Positions 1 through 8,719 are shown, numbered from the stretch's first letter. The stretch is DNA of 64,000 nucleotides from Pseudomonas azerbaijanoccidentalis (GCF_019145495.1 NZ_JAHSTU010000006.1:305636-369635); one strand, 5' to 3'. Notes: generated by a model not told the origin, from the sequence alone. Made by a program: numbers and translations.

Positions 1-1
1 G

Positions 2-1288
2 ATCACCAGCGCCATCGGTTATCTGGCGCTGGCCTGGACCCCGTTCCCGGCGCTGACCCAGATCGCCGTGTTCTCCGCCGCCGGTCTGTTGGGTGCGTAC
101 CTGTCAGCCGTGTGCCTGCTGCCGGCACTGCTCAAGGGTGTGGAGTTGCGCCCGGCGCAATGGCCGCTGCGCGTGTCCGAATTTTTGCTGGCGCGCCGCG
201 AAGACCTGCTCAAACACCTGAGCACGCCTGTGTTGTTGTCGCTGTTGATCGCTTTCTGCGTCGGTGGCCTGCTGCAACTGGACACCAAAAACGACATTCG
301 CCAATGGGTCGGTGCACCCCAGCAACTGACCGACGAAGCGCAAGCCATCGCGCGCATTACCGGTTATCAACCCACCAGCCAGTTCTTCCTGGTGCGGGCC
401 GCCAATCAACAGCAGTTGCTCGAACGGTCGAGCGCTTTGAGCGAGCGTCTGGATCAGTTGGTCAATCTGGAAAAACTCCAGGGCTATCTGTCGCTCGACC
501 AATTGGTCAGCCAGCCAGACAACCAGCAAACAGTTCGCGAAGCCTTGGGCAAACTGCCGCAATTCTGGCAGCCACTGCTGGACGTCGGCGTGCCGGTCGA
601 AGCGCTGCAAGCGGAATTGGCCCAGTTACAAACGCTGCCCATTGAAGACATCGACGCAGCGCTGGCCGGGCCGTTGGCCGAACCCTATCGCCTGTTGTGG
701 CTAGGGCCAACCGACGACGGTGTGGCCGCGATGGTCAGCCTGCAAGGTGTGAACAACCCAACCTTGCTGCAAGTTCAGGCGGAAGACCTGCCGGGCGTGG
801 TGCTGGTGGATCGACTGGGCGAGCTGAACCGCGTGTTCGCAGCCACCCAGATCAGTGCCGCCGAACTGAAACTCGCTTCCTGCGCGCTGATCGTGCTGGT
901 GTTGATCCTGCCGTTCGGTCTTGGCGGGGCGTTGCGCATCGTCTCCCTGCCTTTGCTGGCGGCGTTGTGCAGCCTGGCCAGCCTTGGTTGGCTGGGACAG
1001 CCGCTGACGCTCTTCAGTCTGTTCGGGCTGCTGCTGGTGACGGCGATCAGCGTCGACTACGCGATCCTCATGCGCGAACAGGTCGGCGGCGCCGCTGTGA
1101 GCCTGCTGGGCACCTTGCTGGCCGCGTTGACCACCTGGCTGTCGTTCGGCCTGCTGGCCGTGTCGAGCACGCCGGCAGTAAGCAATTTTGGTCTTTCCGT
1201 GAGCCTGGGCCTGATCTTCAGTTTTCTGCTTGCCCCTTGGGCCGGGCGCCATGTGCAGGCCCTGCCCGTCGCGGAGCCGGCAGCGTGA
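2..1288 (+). CDS. MMPL/RND-family exporter of the aryl-polyene cluster (5' truncated)
   Basis: This is the C-terminal 428 residues of a large inner-membrane exporter whose beginning lies left of the window; the frame is open from base 2. Visible order: a pair of hydrophobic segments (about residues 1-40), a long extracytoplasmic loop (about 95-290), then a block of five or so membrane helices. A Val-Asp-Tyr motif in a helix near base 1055 resembles the RND proton-relay helix. MMPL proteins in aryl-polyene clusters are thought to move the polyene lipid out of the inner membrane. The stop codon overlaps the next start (TGATG), so translation is probably coupled. Family assignment is firm; substrate is inferred from the downstream ketosynthase, dehydratase and reductase genes. 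Confidence 0.85.
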   Translation: MTSAIGYLALAWTPFPALTQIAVFSAAGLLGAYLSAVCLLPALLKGVELRPAQWPLRVSEFLLARREDLLKHLSTPVLLSLLIAFCVGGLLQLDTKNDIRQWVGAPQQLTDEAQAIARITGYQPTSQFFLVRAANQQQLLERSSALSERLDQLVNLEKLQGYLSLDQLVSQPDNQQTVREALGKLPQFWQPLLDVGVPVEALQAELAQLQTLPIEDIDAALAGPLAEPYRLLWLGPTDDGVAAMVSLQGVNNPTLLQVQAEDLPGVVLVDRLGELNRVFAATQISAAELKLASCALIVLVLILPFGLGGALRIVSLPLLAALCSLASLGWLGQPLTLFSLFGLLLVTAISVDYAILMREQVGGAAVSLLGTLLAALTTWLSFGLLAVSSTPAVSNFGLSVSLGLIFSFLLAPWAGRHVQALPVAEPAA

Positions 1289-2445
1289 TGGTCGTTGTGT
1301 TCTGGGCAATGGCCCTGGCGCTGTTCGCCGTGGCGACCCGGGTCGGACGCCACTTCGGCCTGATCCCGATCGTCAGCCAGTTGCTGTTGGCGACCATCGG
1401 CCTACCGCTATTGATGTACTTCTGGATCGAACCGCAATGGCAACTGAGCGGCGCCGCGCTGGTCTCGCCGGGCTGGCTGAAAAACCTCTACAGCCTGAGC
1501 TTCGCACTGCTGCTGGGCTACATCCTCAGCGATGTGATCGACCTGCAACTGGATCGCCAAAGCCTGAAGATCGCCCTGCCGAGTTTCTGCATTCCGTTTG
1601 CCTGTGGCCTGGTCACGGCCGTCTGGCTGTTGCCGCCGCAACCGTGGATCAGCTCGCTGGCGGTCGGTCTGTTGTTCGCCATTACCGCCATCCCGGTACT
1701 GTACCTCTACCTGCGTCACATCGATTACCCACCCGCCGCCACCCGGCGTCTGGTGCAGACCGCGATCCTGATCGACCTCGCCTGCTGGACCCTGTTCGGC
1801 ATCGCCCAAGGCAGCCTGCACCTGAGCAGCCTGTTGCTGCCCTTGGCCGGCGCTTGCCTGCCGGTATTCCTGCGGCTACTCGGCCTGCGCCAGTTGTGGC
1901 TATACAGCCTGGGCTTTTTTGCCCTGCTGGTGGTGGCCGAACACTACAAGCTCAATGCGCTGATTTTCGGCATCGGCTATGTGCTGATCATGGCCGCCCT
2001 GAAAGCGCCGCTGGTGCTGCCGTTGCCGGCCATTTGGATGAACCGTTTGCAGACTTACTGTGCCATTCCGCTGATCCTCACGTTCGGCATTGTGCAGATC
2101 AACGTACACAGCGCGATGGAAAGCCTCGGCTGGCTGCAACTGGCGGCATTATTGCTGTTGCCGATCGTCAGCAAATTGCTGGGCAACTGGATCGGCCTTG
2201 GCTGGGCCGGCGCCTCGTTTCAGGGTGCCAGCCGCTGGCGGGAAAGCGTACTGCTGAACATTCGCGGCCTGAGCGAGATCGTCTTTCTCAACCTGCTGCT
2301 GCAACAACAGCTGATCAGCCCGGCGCTGTACTTCGCCTTGATGCTGATGGGCCTGATCGCGACACTGCTGCCGGCACTCGCCGGTATGCACCGGATTCCC
2401 CTGAACGCTGCCGCCCCGGCAAGGAGCCACCATGCCAACCGTTGA
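1288..2445 (+). CDS. CPA2/Kef-like cation:proton antiporter homologue in the aryl-polyene cluster
   Basis: A 385-residue polytopic membrane protein with about 11-12 hydrophobic helices and little soluble sequence. An AITAIPVL motif in the middle resembles the TAxPVL helix of Kef/NapA-type exchangers, and IRGLSEIVFLN near residue 325 resembles their Arg-Gly-x-x-Glu helix, so it is best read as a distant sodium/proton exchanger-fold protein. The start ATG shares its A with the stop of the exporter, and its end overlaps the FAD gene by 14 bases, tying it to the pigment operon. The frame stays open far upstream, but that part only mirrors the exporter. Its role is unknown: it could use the proton gradient to support export, or it could be a transporter of another substrate. 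Confidence 0.75.
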   Translation: MVVVFWAMALALFAVATRVGRHFGLIPIVSQLLLATIGLPLLMYFWIEPQWQLSGAALVSPGWLKNLYSLSFALLLGYILSDVIDLQLDRQSLKIALPSFCIPFACGLVTAVWLLPPQPWISSLAVGLLFAITAIPVLYLYLRHIDYPPAATRRLVQTAILIDLACWTLFGIAQGSLHLSSLLLPLAGACLPVFLRLLGLRQLWLYSLGFFALLVVAEHYKLNALIFGIGYVLIMAALKAPLVLPLPAIWMNRLQTYCAIPLILTFGIVQINVHSAMESLGWLQLAALLLLPIVSKLLGNWIGLGWAGASFQGASRWRESVLLNIRGLSEIVFLNLLLQQQLISPALYFALMLMGLIATLLPALAGMHRIPLNAAAPARSHHANR

Positions 2446-3679
2446 ATTACAACGTCACCCGATCGTGGTCATCGGAGCCGGCCCTTCGGGCGCCATCGCC
2501 GCGGCGCTGCTCAAGCGCAAGGGCCATGACGTGCTGGTCATCGAGCGGCAGCATTTCCCCCGGTTTTCCATCGGCGAAAGCCTGTTGTCCCACTGCCTGG
2601 ATTTCGTCGAAGAAGCGGGCATGCTCGACGCCGTCAACGCGGCCGGTTTCCAGCTGAAAACCGGGGCTGCTTTCGCCTGGGGCGAGCGCTACAGCACCTT
2701 CGATTTCGGTGACACGTTCACGCAGGGCAAACCGACGACTTTTCAGGTCCAGCGCGCCGATTTCGACAAGCTGCTGGCGGATCAGGCCGCACTGCAAGGC
2801 GTGGAAATCCGCTACGGCGAAACCATCGTCAGCGTCGATATCGATCGAGCCAAACCACTGCTCGGCGTTCAACGCGAAGACGGTAGCGAGTACCGGATCG
2901 AAGCGGGTTTCATGCTCGATGCCAGCGGCTATGGCCGCGTCCTGCCGCGCTTGCTCGACCTGGAGGCACCGTCGAACTTCCCGGTGCGCCAAGCCGTGTT
3001 CACCCATGTCGAAGACCATATCGACAACCCGAATTTCGACCGCACGAAAATCCTGGTCACCACCCATCCCACCCAGCGCGATATCTGGTTCTGGACCATC
3101 CCGTTCAGCAATGGTCGTTGTTCGGTCGGCGTGGTCGCGGCCGCGGAGCACTTTGAAGGCCGCACTGACAATCTGGACGAGTGCCTGCGCGGCTTCATTG
3201 CCGAGACGCCGAGCCTGTCCGGGGTACTGAACAACGCCGTTTGGGATACGCCGGCGCGCACCATCGGCGGCTACTCCGCCAATGTCAAAACCCTGCACGG
3301 ACCGGGTTTTGCCTTGCTGGGCAATGCGGCGGAGTTTCTCGATCCGGTGTTTTCCTCCGGCGTGACCATCGCCATGCGTTCGGCGAGCATGGCTGCCGCG
3401 GTGCTGCACCGGCAGTTGCAAGGCGAAACGGTCGACTGGCAAGGCGAGTTCGCCGAACCGCTCAAGCGCGGCGTTGATACCTTCCGCTGCTACGTCGAGG
3501 GCTGGTACGCCGGGACTTTCCAGGACGTGATTTATTTTCCCGGCGGTGCTCCGGATATCCGCCGCATGATCAGTTCGATCCTCGCCGGCTATGCCTGGGA
3601 TGAGCGCAACCCGTTCGTCGCCGAACCCAAACGCCGACTGCGGATGCTGTCGGAACTCTGTGCCAGGGATGCCACATGA
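2432..3679 (+). CDS. FAD-dependent oxidoreductase (halogenase/geranylgeranyl-reductase-like fold)
   Basis: A 415-residue flavoprotein. The N-terminal Rossmann motif GAGPSG is at residues 15-20, followed by an acidic end of strand 2 (VIER), and GESLL near residue 50 is typical of the tryptophan-halogenase/geranylgeranyl-reductase branch of group A flavoenzymes. An AAGG of the SD type (aaggag at 2421) precedes the ATG. Such proteins recur in Pseudomonas and Xanthomonas pigment clusters, sometimes annotated as halogenases. The halogenase WxWxIP motif is only partly present (WFWTIPF near residue 215), so real halogenation is uncertain. It overlaps both neighbours and belongs to the same transcript. 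It could instead desaturate or oxidise the aryl or polyene part. Confidence 0.85.
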   Translation: MPTVELQRHPIVVIGAGPSGAIAAALLKRKGHDVLVIERQHFPRFSIGESLLSHCLDFVEEAGMLDAVNAAGFQLKTGAAFAWGERYSTFDFGDTFTQGKPTTFQVQRADFDKLLADQAALQGVEIRYGETIVSVDIDRAKPLLGVQREDGSEYRIEAGFMLDASGYGRVLPRLLDLEAPSNFPVRQAVFTHVEDHIDNPNFDRTKILVTTHPTQRDIWFWTIPFSNGRCSVGVVAAAEHFEGRTDNLDECLRGFIAETPSLSGVLNNAVWDTPARTIGGYSANVKTLHGPGFALLGNAAEFLDPVFSSGVTIAMRSASMAAAVLHRQLQGETVDWQGEFAEPLKRGVDTFRCYVEGWYAGTFQDVIYFPGGAPDIRRMISSILAGYAWDERNPFVAEPKRRLRMLSELCARDAT

Positions 3680-4401
3680 GCTACTTGAGCAACACGTACG
3701 TCGAAGAAACCCGTTTCGGTCTGTGGTTCCTGCGCAGTCACACGTGGCAGCATCATGTGCTGCGCGTGGCGATCAACGATTTGCGCAACCTGTTCAGCGA
3801 TGCGCTGCCGACGCACCCAGTGTTGCTCGACGCCGGTTGCGGCCAGGGCAAATCGTTTCGCTATCTGCACCAGGCCTTCATGCCCGGCCGTCTGATCGGC
3901 GTGGACGCCGACCCGCGAAGCCTGAAACAGAGTGGTGAAGAAGCGGTCAATCAAGGTATGACGGTGGAGTTGATCGGCAGCGATTGCGCGACCCTCGCCG
4001 TGCCCGACGCCAGCGTCGATCTGTTGTTCTGCCACCAGACCTTTCATCACTTGGTTGAACAGGAACAGGCGCTGGCTGAGTTCTATCGCGTGCTTAAACC
4101 CGGTGGTTATCTGCTGTTCGCCGAATCGACCGAGGCTTACATTGATACCTGGGTGATTCGGTGGCTGTTCCGCCACCCGATGCACGTACAAAAGAGCGCC
4201 GCGCAGTACCTGGAGATGATTCGTCAAAAGGGTTTTCAGTTCACGGCGAACAACGTGTCTTACCCGTATTTGTGGTGGAGCCGCGCCAAGGATTTCGGCC
4301 TGCTTGAACGCCTGGGTCTGCGCCAGCCGAAGCCTTTTGGCCAGCGGGAAGAAACCCTGGTCAATGTGGTCGCGCGCAAACCGTTGGAAGGTGCCGTGTG
4401 A
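3676..4401 (+). CDS. class I SAM-dependent methyltransferase
   Basis: A 241-residue soluble protein with the SAM-binding motif I LLDAGCGQG at about residues 52-60, an acidic residue at the end of strand 2 (GVDADP), and a Methyltransf_11-like core (FCHQTFHHL, then VLKPGGYLLFAE). Aryl-polyene clusters carry a methyltransferase that acts on the aryl head group; in E. coli this corresponds to ApeB. Here the same role is inferred from position. ATGA overlap with the FAD gene upstream and a one-base overlap with the lipoprotein gene downstream indicate coupled translation. Confidence 0.85.
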   Translation: MSYLSNTYVEETRFGLWFLRSHTWQHHVLRVAINDLRNLFSDALPTHPVLLDAGCGQGKSFRYLHQAFMPGRLIGVDADPRSLKQSGEEAVNQGMTVELIGSDCATLAVPDASVDLLFCHQTFHHLVEQEQALAEFYRVLKPGGYLLFAESTEAYIDTWVIRWLFRHPMHVQKSAAQYLEMIRQKGFQFTANNVSYPYLWWSRAKDFGLLERLGLRQPKPFGQREETLVNVVARKPLEGAV

Positions 4402-5000
4402 TGCCAATTGCTGAACGCATAATTTGTGGGAGCGAGCCTGCTCGCGATAGCGGTGGGTCAGTCATCCGGTTTGCCGCCTGTGTCGCCGCCATCGCTAGCA
4501 GGCTAGCTCCCACGGGGATCACCGGCATTCTGTTGTTCGTCATCGTTCTATTGCTCAGCGCATGCGCCAGCCAGCCGCCGTTGCCCGAGCAAACGCCGAG
4601 CCTTTCGTTGCCGTTGCAATTGCACATCCAGCGTCTGCAAGCCGAACAACGTCAGGACTGGGTGCTGGTGATCCAGCAGGAAGGCCCGGCCCTGCGCTGG
4701 TCGATGATGGACTTGCTGGGTATTCCGCAGGCACGCCAAAAACTGCTGGGCAACGATTGGCAGGCTGACGGCTTGCTGCCGCCGAATCCGGAAGCCCGGG
4801 AATTATTTGCCGCGTTGTTGTTTGCGCTGACCCCTGAAAATGAACTGTCAGGCAACTATCCCAACGCTTGGCAGCACGGATCGCAACGTTCGCTGCCGGA
4901 GCGCTGGGACGTTCGCTATTCACAACCACTGAGCTTCGAATTGAGACTGAGCAGAGGCCCGACCTATCAAATCACGCCCCTGAGCGGTGACACCCCATGA
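4401..5000 (+). CDS. DUF3261-like lipoprotein whose N-terminus is encoded by a REP doublet
   Basis: This gene encodes 199 residues. The lipobox LLSAC places the lipidated cysteine at residue 55, preceded by a hydrophobic stretch at about 41-53. The soluble remainder resembles the DUF3261 lipoproteins of aryl-polyene clusters, though I place it mainly by position. The only in-frame ATG is at 4401, overlapping the methyltransferase stop, with GGAAGG just before it; a GTG directly ahead at 4398 is an alternative. Codons 9-38 run through a REP doublet (4426-4513), giving an odd 40-residue leader ahead of the hydrophobic core. No ATG or GTG lies between the repeat and the lipobox. The protein may still be exported with a long n-region, or the gene may be damaged. 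Confidence 0.75.
   Translation: MPIAERIICGSEPARDSGGSVIRFAACVAAIASRLAPTGITGILLFVIVLLLSACASQPPLPEQTPSLSLPLQLHIQRLQAEQRQDWVLVIQQEGPALRWSMMDLLGIPQARQKLLGNDWQADGLLPPNPEARELFAALLFALTPENELSGNYPNAWQHGSQRSLPERWDVRYSQPLSFELRLSRGPTYQITPLSGDTP
4426..4513. repeat. REP doublet (family A) inside the lipoprotein reading frame
   Basis: Two inverted copies of the GTGGGAGC...GCCTGCT.GCGAT palindrome: the left arm starts at 4426 and the right arm ends in GCTCCCAC at 4513, with about 40 bases between them. This is the same family as at 8616, 23443, 40786 and 43573, but those four lie between genes while this one is translated. Confidence 0.9.
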
Positions 5001-6193
5001 CGGCCTACCTGAACGCCCTCGGGGTGATTTGCTCGCTGGGGCGCGGCAAGGAGCAAGTCGCCCGCAACCTGTTCGCTGGCGATTGCTCCGGCATGCGCAG
5101 TGAGGCTGGCTGGGTGCCGGAGCGTGCGTTGCCGGTAGGCGCGGTACAGGGCGAACTGGCAGCCATACCTGCAGAGCTGAGCCGGCAGCGCAGCCGAAAC
5201 AATCAACTGTTGCTTGAAGCCGCCCTGCAAATTCACCCGGACATCGAGCAAGCGATCCAGACTTACGGCCGCCATCGCATCGGCGTGGTGCTGGGTACCA
5301 GCACTTCAGGCATTGATGAAGCCAGTCAGGGGCTGGCCCATTATGTTCGTGAGCAACAGTTTCCGGACGCGTACGACTACCAGCAACAGGAGCTCGGCGC
5401 CCCGGCCAATTTCCTCGCCGACTGGCTGCAACTGAGCGGCCCGGCCTACGTGATCTCGACCGCTTGCACCTCCAGCGCCCGCGCGTTGATGAGCGCCCAG
5501 CGCCTGCTTGATCTGGGCGTGTGCGACGTGGTGCTGTGCGGTGGCGTCGACACGCTGTGCAAGCTGACGCTCAATGGTTTTTCGGCGCTGGAAGCGGTGT
5601 CCGATCAGCGCTGCAACCCGTTTTCGATGAACCGCAACGGCATCAATATCGGCGAAGCCGCCGTGCTGTTCCTGATGAGCAAACAATCCGGCGACGGCCC
5701 GTCGATTGCCTTGCTTGGCAGCGGCGCCAGCTCCGATGCGCACCACATCTCCGCGCCGGAACCGACCGGCCGTGGCGCACAGCAGGCGATGCACAAAGCC
5801 TTGAAAGGCGCCAGCCTGCTCCCGGAGCAGATCGCCTATCTGAACCTGCATGGCACCGCCACCCAGCACAACGACGCCATGGAAAGTCAGGCGGTGGCCT
5901 CGCTGTTCCCGGCTGGCGTGCCCTGTTCTTCCACCAAACCCATGACCGGTCATACCCTCGGCGCCGCTGGGGCGCTGGAGGCCGCATTCTGTTGGTTGAG
6001 CCTGAGCGCGCAAAATCACCAGCACAATCTGCCGCCGCATATCTGGGACGGTCAGGCGGATCCAGCCCTCCCGCCCCTGAAATGGGTGACCCCGGCCGAT
6101 CGCCTGGCGTCCACTGGACCTCGCTACCTGATGAGCAATTCCTTCGCCTTCGGTGGTAACAACGTCAGCCTGATTATCGGAGACGCCCCATGA
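4997..6193 (+). CDS. beta-ketoacyl-ACP synthase (ApeO-like)
   Basis: A 398-residue thiolase-fold ketosynthase of the KAS I/II type. The nucleophile is Cys157 in STACTSS; catalytic histidines are in LHGTATQHND (about residue 293) and TGHTLGAAGALEAAF (about 325). It should condense malonyl-ACP units onto the growing aryl polyene. It overlaps the lipoprotein gene by four bases (ATGA) and the dehydratase by four. Order lipoprotein-KS-DH-KR-KS matches the apeN-to-apeR end of the E. coli aryl-polyene cluster, so it corresponds by position to ApeO. Which of the two synthases here does elongation cannot be told from sequence alone. Confidence 0.9.
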   Translation: MTAYLNALGVICSLGRGKEQVARNLFAGDCSGMRSEAGWVPERALPVGAVQGELAAIPAELSRQRSRNNQLLLEAALQIHPDIEQAIQTYGRHRIGVVLGTSTSGIDEASQGLAHYVREQQFPDAYDYQQQELGAPANFLADWLQLSGPAYVISTACTSSARALMSAQRLLDLGVCDVVLCGGVDTLCKLTLNGFSALEAVSDQRCNPFSMNRNGINIGEAAVLFLMSKQSGDGPSIALLGSGASSDAHHISAPEPTGRGAQQAMHKALKGASLLPEQIAYLNLHGTATQHNDAMESQAVASLFPAGVPCSSTKPMTGHTLGAAGALEAAFCWLSLSAQNHQHNLPPHIWDGQADPALPPLKWVTPADRLASTGPRYLMSNSFAFGGNNVSLIIGDAP

Positions 6194-6651
6194 TTGACTG
6201 GCCGCTCGCCGAACTGCTGCCCCACGCTGGCGACATGATCTTTATCGATCAGATCCTGGCGTTCGATGACGAGCAGATTCACACCCGTCTCACCGTCAAG
6301 CCCGACGGCCTGTTCAGCCTCCCCGACGGCAGCTTGCCGGCCTGGGTCGGTATCGAACTGATGGCTCAGAGCGTTGCAGCCTTCGCCGGCTGCCATGCGC
6401 GCCAGCGTGGCGATGCGGTGGCGTTGGGTTTCCTGCTCGGCAGTCGTAAATTCGAATGCAACGTCGAAAGTTTTCCGGCCGGCACCGAATTGACCATCCA
6501 CGGCCTCCGCTCGCTGGAAGACGACAACGGCATGGGCGTGTTCGAATGCCACATAAACGGGGCCGGCATTCACGCCAGCGCCCGTCTGAACGTGTATCGC
6601 CCGCCTCAAGCGGCCCACTATCTTCATGAACCTGCAGGAGTCCAGTCATGA
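6190..6651 (+). CDS. hot-dog 3-hydroxyacyl-ACP dehydratase (ApeP-like)
   Basis: A 153-residue single hot-dog domain protein. LLPHAGDMIFID at about residues 9-20 holds the active-site histidine as in FabA/FabZ-like enzymes, and AWVGIELMAQSVAAFAG is the central helix with its acidic catalytic residue (Glu56). It would dehydrate the 3-hydroxyacyl-ACP made by the reductase encoded next, leaving the double bonds in place to build the conjugated polyene. It overlaps the upstream ketosynthase and the downstream reductase by four bases each. Confidence 0.88.
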   Translation: MIDWPLAELLPHAGDMIFIDQILAFDDEQIHTRLTVKPDGLFSLPDGSLPAWVGIELMAQSVAAFAGCHARQRGDAVALGFLLGSRKFECNVESFPAGTELTIHGLRSLEDDNGMGVFECHINGAGIHASARLNVYRPPQAAHYLHEPAGVQS

Positions 6652-7376
6652 CTGAATCCGTACTGGTCACCGGTTCCAGCCGTGGCATCGGCCGCGCCAT
6701 CGCCTTGCGCCTGGCCCAGGCCGGGCATGACATCGTGCTGCATTGCCGCAGCGGCCTGGCCGAGGCCACGGCCGTACAGGCCGAAATCGAAGCCTTGGGG
6801 CGGCATGCGCGCATCCTGCAATTCGACGTTTCCGACCGCACCACTTGCAAAGCGATTCTTGAGGCCGACGTGGAAGCCCACGGCGCCTATTACGGCGTGG
6901 TGCTCAACGCCGGACTGACCCGTGACGGTGCTTTTCCAGCGCTGAGCGAGGATGATTGGGATGTAGTGATGCGCACCAATCTCGACGGTTTCTACAACGT
7001 GCTGCACCCGGTGATGATGCCGATGATTCGTCGTCGCGCCGCCGGACGGATTGTCTGCATCACCTCGGTGTCCGGGTTGATCGGCAACCGTGGCCAGGTC
7101 AACTACAGCGCCTCCAAGGCCGGGCTGATCGGCGCGGCCAAGGCATTGGCGATTGAGCTGGGCAAGCGCAAAATCACCGTTAACTGTGTCGCCCCCGGCC
7201 TGATCGACACAGCCATGCTCGACGAAAACGTGCCGGTGGAAGAACTGATGAAAATGATCCCCGCACAGCGCATGGGCACCCCTGAAGAGGTGGCCGGCGC
7301 GGTGAATTTCCTGATGTCGGCGGAAGCCTCGTACATCACCCGGCAGGTTCTGGCCGTCAATGGAGGCCTGTGCTGA
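6648..7376 (+). CDS. FabG-like 3-ketoacyl-ACP reductase (ApeQ-like)
   Basis: A 242-residue short-chain dehydrogenase. The cofactor motif TGSSRGIG is at residues 8-15, and the catalytic Ser140, Tyr153 and Lys157 (YSASK) are in the classical spacing. NVAG-type NAGLT follows at about residue 87. It should use NADPH to reduce the 3-ketoacyl-ACP during polyene assembly. Pathway assignment comes from its place between the dehydratase and a second ketosynthase, with overlapping ends. As a FabG paralogue in a pigment cluster it is probably not the housekeeping enzyme. Confidence 0.9.
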   Translation: MTESVLVTGSSRGIGRAIALRLAQAGHDIVLHCRSGLAEATAVQAEIEALGRHARILQFDVSDRTTCKAILEADVEAHGAYYGVVLNAGLTRDGAFPALSEDDWDVVMRTNLDGFYNVLHPVMMPMIRRRAAGRIVCITSVSGLIGNRGQVNYSASKAGLIGAAKALAIELGKRKITVNCVAPGLIDTAMLDENVPVEELMKMIPAQRMGTPEEVAGAVNFLMSAEASYITRQVLAVNGGLC

Positions 7377-8602
7377 TGAAGCGCGTCGTCGTCACCGGCA
7401 TGGCCGGCATCACGTCCCTGGGCAGCGACTGGGACACCATCGCCGAGAGCTTTGCGGCCAACCGCAGCGGCATCCGCCGGATGGACGAGTGGGATCGCTT
7501 CACCGAACTCAATACACGTCTGGCCGGACCCATCGACGATTTCAAAGTGCCGAGTCACTGGACGCGCAAACAACTGCGCAGCATGGGCCGGGTTTCGCGG
7601 CTGGCGGTTGGCGCAGCGGAACAGGCGTTGACCGACGCCGGGCTGCTCGGTGACGAATCAATCAAGGACGGACGCATGGGCGTCGCTTGCGGTTCATCGA
7701 CTGGCAGCACCGACGAGATCAAGGCGTTCGGCAACATGCTGCTCAACTCGGTGGCCGAAGGGCTCAATGCCAACTCCTACGTGCGGATGATGCCGCACAC
7801 CACGGCGGCGAACATCAGCATCTTTTTCGGCCTCACCGGGCGCCTGATCCCCACTTCAAGCGCTTGCACCAGCGGCAGCCAAGGCATCGGTTATGCCTAC
7901 GAAGCGATCAAGTTTGGCCGCTTGCCACTGATGCTTGCCGGTGGCGCCGAAGAGCTGTGCCCGACCGAAGCCATGGTCTTCGACGCGCTCTACGCCACCA
8001 GCCTGAAAAACGACACCCCGCAGCTATCCCCACGCCCTTATGACAGCGGCCGCGATGGCCTGGTGATTGGTGAAGGTGGTGGCATGCTGGTGCTCGAAGA
8101 GCTGGAACACGCTTTGGCGCGCGGCGCACATATACATGCCGAAATCGTCGGCTTCGGCAGCAACGCCGACGGCCAGCACACCACCCGTCCCGAGCAAGTC
8201 ACTATGCGCCGAGCCATGGAACTGGCACTGGAAGACGCAGGGCTGCAACCGTCGGACATCGGCTACGTCAACGGTCATGGCACTGCCACCGAGCAGGGTG
8301 ACATCGCCGAAACCCAAGCCACCAGCAGCCTGTTCGGCGAACACATGCCGATCAGCTCTCAGAAAAGCTTCCTCGGCCACACCCTCGGCGCCTGCGGTGC
8401 ACTGGAATCCTGGTTCAGCATCGAAATGCTCAACCGCGACTTGTACATACACACCCTGAACCTCGACGAAGTCGACCCGCACTGCGGCAAACTCGATTAC
8501 CTGCGCGGCGAGTTTCGGCAGATGAGCAATCAGTTTGTGATGAACAATAACTTTGCGTTTGGCGGGGTAAATACTTCGCTGATTTTCAAACGCTGGGTGT
8601 AA
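7376..8602 (+). CDS. FabF-like beta-ketoacyl-ACP synthase (ApeR-like)
   Basis: A 408-residue KAS II-type ketosynthase. Cys164 in SSACTSGS is the nucleophile; histidines are in NGHGTATEQGD (about residue 300) and LGHTLGACGALES (about 338). ATG 7376 shares its A with the stop of the reductase; a GTG two codons upstream is a less likely start. It corresponds by position to ApeR, the last gene of the aryl-polyene assembly set. The cluster ends here: a REP doublet follows and the next gene is on the other strand. Confidence 0.9.
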   Translation: MKRVVVTGMAGITSLGSDWDTIAESFAANRSGIRRMDEWDRFTELNTRLAGPIDDFKVPSHWTRKQLRSMGRVSRLAVGAAEQALTDAGLLGDESIKDGRMGVACGSSTGSTDEIKAFGNMLLNSVAEGLNANSYVRMMPHTTAANISIFFGLTGRLIPTSSACTSGSQGIGYAYEAIKFGRLPLMLAGGAEELCPTEAMVFDALYATSLKNDTPQLSPRPYDSGRDGLVIGEGGGMLVLEELEHALARGAHIHAEIVGFGSNADGQHTTRPEQVTMRRAMELALEDAGLQPSDIGYVNGHGTATEQGDIAETQATSSLFGEHMPISSQKSFLGHTLGACGALESWFSIEMLNRDLYIHTLNLDEVDPHCGKLDYLRGEFRQMSNQFVMNNNFAFGGVNTSLIFKRWV

Positions 8603-8615
8603 CAGCGCGAATCGG

Positions 8616-8703
8616 GTAGGAGCCAGCTTGCTGGCGATAGCGGACTGTCAGGCGACATTGATGTCGCCTGCTCTGACCTCTTCGCCAGCAAGCCGGCTCC
8701 TAC
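8616..8703. repeat. REP doublet (family A)
   Basis: Inverted pair: GTAGGAGCCAGCTTGCTGGCGATAG at the left and the reverse complement ending GGCTCCTAC at 8703. It fills the gap between the convergent ketosynthase and LysR genes and could fold in both transcripts, so it may help end them. Confidence 0.88.
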
Positions 8704-8719
8704 AGGTTTTATCACCGTG

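Noticed and set aside
697..1287. An N-terminal extension of the antiporter-like gene
   Set aside because: The extra 197 codons lie in another frame of the exporter gene and have no membrane helices; ATG 1288 fits the overlap pattern of the operon.
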